From a bacterium (GTDB lineage: Bacteria; Pseudomonadota; Alphaproteobacteria; Rhizobiales; Aestuariivirgaceae), in contig JALHQC010000026.1 of assembly GCA_022842165.1 (NCBI GenBank), positions 1-48,857 of the forward strand: a stretch of 48,857 nt of DNA. Direction: 5' to 3'. Made by a program: the position numbers and the translations under genes. The notes below the pieces were generated by a model, which made no database searches, was not told where the DNA came from, and saw only the letters and a list, made by a program, of their open reading frames with translations. Shown here one piece after another: positions 43,861 through 48,857 of the stretch; the stretch's first letter is position 1, and every line of letters begins with the position of its first letter.

Positions 43861-44990
43861 AAGCCCGCCGCGTCCTCCTCTACGTCCAGCATCTTCTGGG
43901 CATCGGCCATCTGGCGCGAACCAATCACATTGCCATGGCCTTGAAAGCCGCCGGCTTCGGCGTGACCATCGTCATGGGCGGAACGCCAGTGGCTGGTTTT
44001 CCAAATGCCGGCATCGATGTCGTGCAGCTGCCGCCGGTAAAGGCCGGAGGCGATGGCTTCGCAAGCCTTGTGGATACCAAGGGCAAGGCCATCGATGAAA
44101 ACTTCAGGATGGAACGGACCCGTCAGCTCTTGTCGGCCTTTCAGCAAATCGCTCCGGACATTCTGATGATCGAAGCCTTCCCCTTCGGGCGCCGCGCCAT
44201 GCGCTTCGAACTCATTCCATTGCTTGAACACGCTGCCACCATGAGGCAGCGTCCGCTCATCGTGTGTTCCATCAGGGACATCCTGCAGGAAAACCTGAAA
44301 CCCGGCCGCGCAGAGGAAACCGTCGAAACGATCGAGCGCTATTTCGATCTGGTGCTCGTGCATGGCGATCCCGCCTTTGCCGGCTTATCCGCGAGCTTCG
44401 CGCTGGCCGGCGCCATCGCCAAGGAGATCCGCCACACCGGCCTCGTGGCCGGGCCGCCGCCCGAGCCATCGCCCGAGCAATTCGACATCGTCATATCGGC
44501 AGGCGGCGGTGCCGCGGGCCTGCCCCTGATCCGCGCTGCGGCAGCTATGTCCGGGAACATGAAGGCCGGCCTTCGCTGCTGCCTGATCACCGGACCAAAT
44601 CTGCAACACCCCGAGGTCGAGGCCCTGTTGACGCAGCCGGCAGATGGCCTCAAGGTCTTCTCCTTCCGGCCGGATTTTCCGGCACTGCTGGCGGCAGCGA
44701 AACTGTCCATTTCGCAGGCGGGGTACAACACGGTCTGCGATATCTTGCAGGCCCGCTGCCGCTCTCTCCTCATTCCCTTTGCAGCAGGCGGTGAAACCGA
44801 ACAATCGGTCAGGGCGGCAAGACTGGCGCAACTTGGGCTCGCCGCCGTTCTCTCCGAAAATGACGTCAGTCCGCAAACGCTGGAACGTGCCGCATCCCAG
44901 CTGCTCGCCGGTCCTCCGCCGCCCCCCACCACGCTGGACCTTGAAGGCGCGCGCCATACGGCAGAGATTCTGCGTGCCAGGCTACTTTAG
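43857..44990 (+). CDS. Glycosyltransferase, GT28/MurG-like (second copy)
   Basis: A 377-residue GT-B protein with the GIGHLARTNHIAMALKAAGF segment (15-34) and ISQAGYNTVCDILQARCRSLLIPFAAGGETEQSVRA in the C-terminal domain, the same scheme as the gene at 41393 but clearly diverged. The central VISAGGGAAGLPLI marks the hinge between domains. It overlaps the GT4 stop by 4 bases, so the three glycosyltransferases form one unit. Its stop is directly followed by the stop of a convergent gene (TAGCTAG), with no terminator seen. Confidence 0.85.
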   Translation: MKARRVLLYVQHLLGIGHLARTNHIAMALKAAGFGVTIVMGGTPVAGFPNAGIDVVQLPPVKAGGDGFASLVDTKGKAIDENFRMERTRQLLSAFQQIAPDILMIEAFPFGRRAMRFELIPLLEHAATMRQRPLIVCSIRDILQENLKPGRAEETVETIERYFDLVLVHGDPAFAGLSASFALAGAIAKEIRHTGLVAGPPPEPSPEQFDIVISAGGGAAGLPLIRAAAAMSGNMKAGLRCCLITGPNLQHPEVEALLTQPADGLKVFSFRPDFPALLAAAKLSISQAGYNTVCDILQARCRSLLIPFAAGGETEQSVRAARLAQLGLAAVLSENDVSPQTLERAASQLLAGPPPPPTTLDLEGARHTAEILRARLL

Positions 44991-45674
44991 CTAGGTTCGG
45001 CCAATCAGCATGAAGCGCGTGTATTTCTTCTGCGGCAGTTGCCCGGCATAGAGCACCTCGGAAAGCTTCGCATCCGCTGCAAAGGCTTCGAGAGTCGGCA
45101 TCGCGTTCACATGCGTGGGTTCCGCAAAGTAATCATTGGATTGCAGCAGCACCCTGCAGCCCTGCGGCAAAAGCGAGAGCCAGGCCCCGATGTCCGGAAT
45201 ATGTTCACAGCTCGTGTTGATGACGAGGTCAGGCCGGGCCGCCCTGTAGTCGAGACCGTACATGTCCGCCGTGATCGCCTGGAAGGCGCTGGAATGCGCC
45301 GCAGTCAGCGTTCGTGCTATGGCCTCGACACCGGGGTCGATGTCGAAGCTCTCGATCATTCCGATCTCGAAGCGCGGGTCGTCGAACAGCATGCCCGCCA
45401 GCACGCCATACCAGCCGCCCATGAGCCAGATGCGGGTATAGCGCCCGCCCAATGTTTCATGAAGCTGGTCCCGCGCCCACATCTTGCAGGCCACCTGCTT
45501 GTGGTTGAAGGCCGTTCCAATTTCTGCATCCGGATGTTTCGCAATGACCCGCGCAACAGCGGCGGCCAAGCTGTTGCCGGTATAGGCGGCAAGGCCCCGG
45601 ACAAGGTCATGGGCCAGCTCCCGCGGATCATCCGCCGGGCGTTGCGTCGGCGTCGACGTGGTAGCGTTCACCAT
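44991..45674 (-). CDS. Class I SAM-dependent methyltransferase-like protein
   Basis: A 227-residue protein with a Rossmann methyltransferase core: a glycine loop in RIWLMGGWYGVLAGMLF (about 81-97), the acidic strand ESFDIDPGVEAIA, and the motif-IV-like PDLVINTSCEHIPD (about 149-162). The loop GGWYG is an unusual form of the GxGxG motif. The C-terminal EVLYAGQLPQKKYTRFMLIGR is a typical last strand pair. Substrate unknown. It is convergent with the glycosyltransferase operon and divergent from another methyltransferase-like gene, with under 50 bases between starts. Confidence 0.78.
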   Translation of the reverse strand: MVNATTSTPTQRPADDPRELAHDLVRGLAAYTGNSLAAAVARVIAKHPDAEIGTAFNHKQVACKMWARDQLHETLGGRYTRIWLMGGWYGVLAGMLFDDPRFEIGMIESFDIDPGVEAIARTLTAAHSSAFQAITADMYGLDYRAARPDLVINTSCEHIPDIGAWLSLLPQGCRVLLQSNDYFAEPTHVNAMPTLEAFAADAKLSEVLYAGQLPQKKYTRFMLIGRT

Positions 45675-45722
45675 CAGGATACTGTAGTTTTGTCAAAGGG
45701 AACGCGCAAGGGGTTGCATATT

Positions 45723-46310
45723 TTGCAAGGCTACGAAACGGGTCCGGCAGGCGCGGCAGAGCCACCGGCATGGCAGGGACTGGAACATTTGTCCGGTCCC
45801 GCCGCTGAAGTGCGGCAAGTTCTGGCGGCGCACTTCCTGCGCGGTTGCCCGCACGTGCTCGAAATCGGCGGCCACCTGCGGCCGGTCACGTCCTACCTCA
45901 CGCACCAGCCGCAATCGGTGCTGTCGGTCGACCCCAAGATCGTGCCGTATGAAGCTGAAGAACTGAACGGTTTCCCCTGCCACGTCCGCCATGTCGGCAG
46001 CAAGTTCCAGCACGTCGATTACACCTATGCCCCCGAAAGCTATGGCCTCGTCATGCTGGGGCTGTCGCTCAAACCCTATGGCAGCCGTAGCGCCACCGGC
46101 GAACTGCTGTTGTCTCTGGTCCGCAACGCCCGCGTCGTCATCCTCGACTTTGCCGTCGAACTCGGCCGCGCCGCGACGCAATCGGCTGAACTGCTGTCGC
46201 AGCCGGGGCTTTCCATCCATTGTAGCCTCGAACTTCAACTCAACGATACAATGATCGGCCACTCACCATACGCGGCACGGCGCTTCATCGTGTTGCGGCC
46301 AGCGGCTTAA
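45723..46310 (+). CDS. Small SAM-methyltransferase-like protein
   Basis: About 195 residues with a Rossmann-like core: PHVLEIGGHLRPVTSYLT for the SAM loop (EIGG) and SVDPKIVPYEAEEL for the acidic strand, then a YAPESYGLVMLGLSLKPYG block, and a C-terminal pair of strands. It may have lost catalysis, as the glycine loop is incomplete. Starts are all TTG: I use 45723, which has AAGGGG nine bases upstream; 45714 and 45690 are alternatives. The frame continuing to 45039 is antisense to the neighbour. It ends 15 bases before the exporter-like gene. Confidence 0.72.
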   Translation: MQGYETGPAGAAEPPAWQGLEHLSGPAAEVRQVLAAHFLRGCPHVLEIGGHLRPVTSYLTHQPQSVLSVDPKIVPYEAEELNGFPCHVRHVGSKFQHVDYTYAPESYGLVMLGLSLKPYGSRSATGELLLSLVRNARVVILDFAVELGRAATQSAELLSQPGLSIHCSLELQLNDTMIGHSPYAARRFIVLRPAA

Positions 46311-46325
46311 GGGGCGCCGCAACCG

Positions 46326-48857
46326 ATGAACAAATCCCTTGCGCGCTACATCTGGTCCAACACGCGCCGGCAGCAGATATGGATTCTGATTATCGTTCTG
46401 GTGTCGATGTACACCTATTTCCTCTCGCTCGACCTGCCGAAGCTCATCGTCAACGGACCGATCCAGGGTACGGGGTTCGAGGCGCCCGGCGTCACGCAGA
46501 CCTACATGGTGCTCAATTTCGACCTGCCCTACTGGGGCAAGGTCGAGCTGTTTGAAGGTGTCAATCTCGATCGCTTCGGTTCGCTTATATATCTCAGCCT
46601 GCTCTTCCTCCTGCTGGTGATCGTCAACGGCACCTTCAAATTCTATATCAACACCTACAAGGGCCGGCTTGGCGAGCGCATGCTGCGGCGCCTGCGTTTC
46701 GACCTTGTTGACAGGATACTGCGTTTCCCGCCGTCCCAGTTCAAACGCGTCAAGCCTGCCGAACTGTCAACGATGGTCAAGGACGAGGTCGAACCCCTGG
46801 GCGGATTCATCGGCGATGCCTTTGTCCAGCCAGTGTTGCTCGGCGGCCAGGCGGCAACATCGCTGTTCTTCATCGTCGTGCAGAACCGCTGGCTTGGCCT
46901 CATCGCCGCGGCGATCGTGGCCTTGCAGCTCGTCATCATCCCCAGAATGCGGCGGCGGCTGCTCGTCCTCGGGCGCGAACGGCAGCTGACGGCACGCGAA
47001 CTTTCAGGCCGGATCAGCGAGATATCCGAAGGCATCTCCACCATCCGCAACCACGATACTTCGAATTACGAGCGCGCCGATATCTCGGCGAGGCTCGGCC
47101 GTATCTTCAAGATCCGCTACGATCTCTATCAGTGGAAGTTCATGGTGAAGTTCATCAACAACTTCCTCGCACAGGTTACGCCGTTCCTGTTTTACCTCGT
47201 CGGCGGCTATCTCGTCATCGTCGGCTCGCTCGACGTCGGTCAGCTGGTCGCGGTGATTGCGGCCTACAAGGATCTGCCCGCCCCGCTCAAGGATCTCATC
47301 GACTGGGACCAGGCACGTCAGGACGTCCAGATCAAATACGCGCAGGTCTACGAGCAGTTCGACGTCAAGGACATGATCGACAGCCGCATCCACGCAGTCG
47401 AACACAATCCCGCGCCGCCGCTCGGACATTCGCTTCATGTCACCAATCTGACAGTGACCGACGACGGTGGCGCGCAGGTTCTGGACCGCGCGACACTCGA
47501 GATCAAGCCGGGCGAACGGGTTGCGATCATCGGCAGCGGCGGCGAGGCGTTGCTCGAAGCCATGGCGCGGATCGTCTGGCCGGACGGCGGGCGTGTTCTG
47601 CTCGGCTCGCAGGATATCCGCGAACTTCCCGAATCGGTCATCGGCCGCCGCATGGCCTATGCCGGCTCCGACGCTTACCTGTTCCAGGGCACGCTGGGCG
47701 ACAATCTGTTCTACGGGTTGAAGCACGCGCCTCTGCAGCCCAAGACATATGAAGGCACGATGGCCACCCGGCGGAAGTGGGAACTGAGCGAGGCACTGAA
47801 GTCAGGCAATGTCGATTTCGACATCAATGCCGATTGGGTTGACTATACGTCCGCGGGCGCGTCTGGCCCTCACGACCTGTCGAACTCCCTGATGCCCATT
47901 CTCGATGCCCTGATGCTTTCTGGCGATCTTCTTGAACTGGGGTTGAGGTCGCGCGTCGATCCGATCAAGCATTCCCGGCTTGCCGGCCTCACCGTGCAGG
48001 TCCGCCAGGCATTCCGCGAACGTCTGCAGTCTGAAAATCTTGATCACGTCGTCGTGCCCTTCAAGGCGGGCGCGTACAATCCCGAAGCGACAGTGAGCGA
48101 GAACCTGCTCTTCGGCGCGGCGACCGGGCCGATGCTGAACAACGAGGCGCTCTGCGGCAATGCCCATTTCCGCGCAGCCCTGGCCGAAACCAAAACCGTG
48201 GACCTCTTCTACAAGATGGGTCTCGAGATCGCCGAAAACGTCATCGAACTGTTTCGCGACTTGCCGCCCGACCATCCGTTTTTCCACGATCTCACCTTCA
48301 TGTCCTCAGAACAGCTTCCCCAGTATCAGGCCCTGCTCAAAAAGATCGAGGGCAAGCCCGCCGCAGAAGTGAACGAACAGGACCTGTCGAAGATCATCGC
48401 ACTGACCTTCACCTACATCGAATCCCGGCACCGCTTTGGCCTGCTCGACGACGAGACGAGGCGGCGCATCGTCGAGGTCCGCGAAAGATTCTTCGCCAAT
48501 CTTCCTGCCGAACTCAAGGGAAGCATCGAGCTTTACGATCCGGAACGCTTCATTGCTGCCGCCAGCCTGAACGACAACATCCTGCTCGGCCGCATCGCGC
48601 ACCAGTATTCCGATGAGATCGAGCACATCCGGGCCATTCTCCACGACCTTCTCGACAAGCAGGGCCTGCGCAACGACGTTATCGACGTCGGCCTCTCCTT
48701 CAACGTTGGTGTCGGCGGCCGCCGCCTCACCGCAAGCCAACGCCAGAAGGTCAGTTTCGCAAGGGCGCTGTTGAAGCGGCCCGAATATCTGCTCGTCAAC
48801 CGGCCGCTTTCCGCGTTGGACCAGCAGGCCCAGATGAGGATCATCATGAACCTGATG
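46326..48857 (+). CDS. ABC exporter-like protein with degenerate, expanded nucleotide-binding domain (partial)
   Basis: The frame is open from the ATG to the window end (844 codons). Residues 1-325 are an exporter-type membrane domain with helices near 17-35, 86-104, 166-205 and 282-312. Residues 368-844 are a nucleotide-binding domain with eroded motifs: at the Walker A place GERVAIIGSGGEALL (396-410) lacks the lysine; the Q-loop is YAGSDAYLFQGTLGDN; the signature is LTASQ (801-805) instead of LSGGQ; Walker B is YLLVNRPLSALD (821-832) with Asn and Arg for the Asp and Glu. Between Q-loop and signature lie about 330 extra residues with two more ENLLFG/DNILLG segments (591-597, 750-755). It may not hydrolyse ATP. 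Confidence 0.85.
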   Translation, partial: MNKSLARYIWSNTRRQQIWILIIVLVSMYTYFLSLDLPKLIVNGPIQGTGFEAPGVTQTYMVLNFDLPYWGKVELFEGVNLDRFGSLIYLSLLFLLLVIVNGTFKFYINTYKGRLGERMLRRLRFDLVDRILRFPPSQFKRVKPAELSTMVKDEVEPLGGFIGDAFVQPVLLGGQAATSLFFIVVQNRWLGLIAAAIVALQLVIIPRMRRRLLVLGRERQLTARELSGRISEISEGISTIRNHDTSNYERADISARLGRIFKIRYDLYQWKFMVKFINNFLAQVTPFLFYLVGGYLVIVGSLDVGQLVAVIAAYKDLPAPLKDLIDWDQARQDVQIKYAQVYEQFDVKDMIDSRIHAVEHNPAPPLGHSLHVTNLTVTDDGGAQVLDRATLEIKPGERVAIIGSGGEALLEAMARIVWPDGGRVLLGSQDIRELPESVIGRRMAYAGSDAYLFQGTLGDNLFYGLKHAPLQPKTYEGTMATRRKWELSEALKSGNVDFDINADWVDYTSAGASGPHDLSNSLMPILDALMLSGDLLELGLRSRVDPIKHSRLAGLTVQVRQAFRERLQSENLDHVVVPFKAGAYNPEATVSENLLFGAATGPMLNNEALCGNAHFRAALAETKTVDLFYKMGLEIAENVIELFRDLPPDHPFFHDLTFMSSEQLPQYQALLKKIEGKPAAEVNEQDLSKIIALTFTYIESRHRFGLLDDETRRRIVEVRERFFANLPAELKGSIELYDPERFIAAASLNDNILLGRIAHQYSDEIEHIRAILHDLLDKQGLRNDVIDVGLSFNVGVGGRRLTASQRQKVSFARALLKRPEYLLVNRPLSALDQQAQMRIIMNLM

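Noticed and set aside
45039-45722. Long N-terminal extension of the small methyltransferase-like gene
   Set aside because: The extension is antisense to the convergent methyltransferase gene and has no homologous look; the core begins only after 45723.

Overview
The window is high-GC, densely coded DNA from an alphaproteobacterium, most likely of the Hyphomicrobiales (Rhizobiales). The reasons are a CtrA/ChpT/SciP cell-cycle set, a DUF1134 (EipA-type) envelope protein, a Rhizobium-type phosphatidylcholine synthase beside a Rhodobacter-type phospholipid N-methyltransferase, and a cluster of GANTC (CcrM-type) sites in front of ctrA. The genus cannot be fixed from the sequence alone. I see no insertion sequence, prophage, CRISPR array or rRNA; one tRNA gene is present (Met, CAT).

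Layout. 1-3.4 kb: partial SDR, glyoxalase-like protein, MgtC-type membrane protein, a second SDR and a lysophospholipid acyltransferase. 3.4-5.7 kb: a GAPDH coupled to ArsJ, the pair that disposes of arsenate as 1-arseno-3-phosphoglycerate. 5.7-8.6 kb (minus strand): tRNA-Met, pcs, pmtA and mnmA. 8.7-19.4 kb: a cell-cycle and envelope island with sciP, fliJ, ctrA, chpT and a DUF1134 gene, interrupted by a KefF/KefC pair, an aminotransferase/sulfotransferase pair, two RTX calcium-binding proteins and cysQ. CtrA-box-like sequences lie before sciP, in the fliJ-ctrA gap and before the DUF1134 gene. 19.5-21.4 kb: small envelope proteins (DUF2147, a coiled-coil membrane protein, a META-domain protein). 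21.4-24.5 kb: a three-domain fusion (APH kinase, M23 peptidase, class III aminotransferase). 24.7-29.6 kb: DUF485-ActP acetate uptake, a terminator, then a DUF294 signalling protein, a DnaQ-like exonuclease and a small membrane protein.

29.6-48.9 kb is the most unusual part. It holds two FkbM-type methyltransferases, a DUF3095 protein and a class III nucleotidyl cyclase (both with cyclase-like Asp motifs), a heparin-lyase-I-like protein without a signal peptide, a complete peptide-type ABC importer (fused double ATPase, solute-binding protein, two permeases), three glycosyltransferases, two small SAM-methyltransferase-like proteins, and the start of a very large ABC-exporter-like protein. The nucleotide-binding domain of that last protein has lost the P-loop lysine, the LSGGQ signature and both Walker B acids, and carries an insertion of over 300 residues. 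The set reads as a surface-glycan or glycolipid synthesis, modification and transport locus with its own cyclic-nucleotide signalling. That is an inference from gene content, and the locus runs off the right edge of the window.
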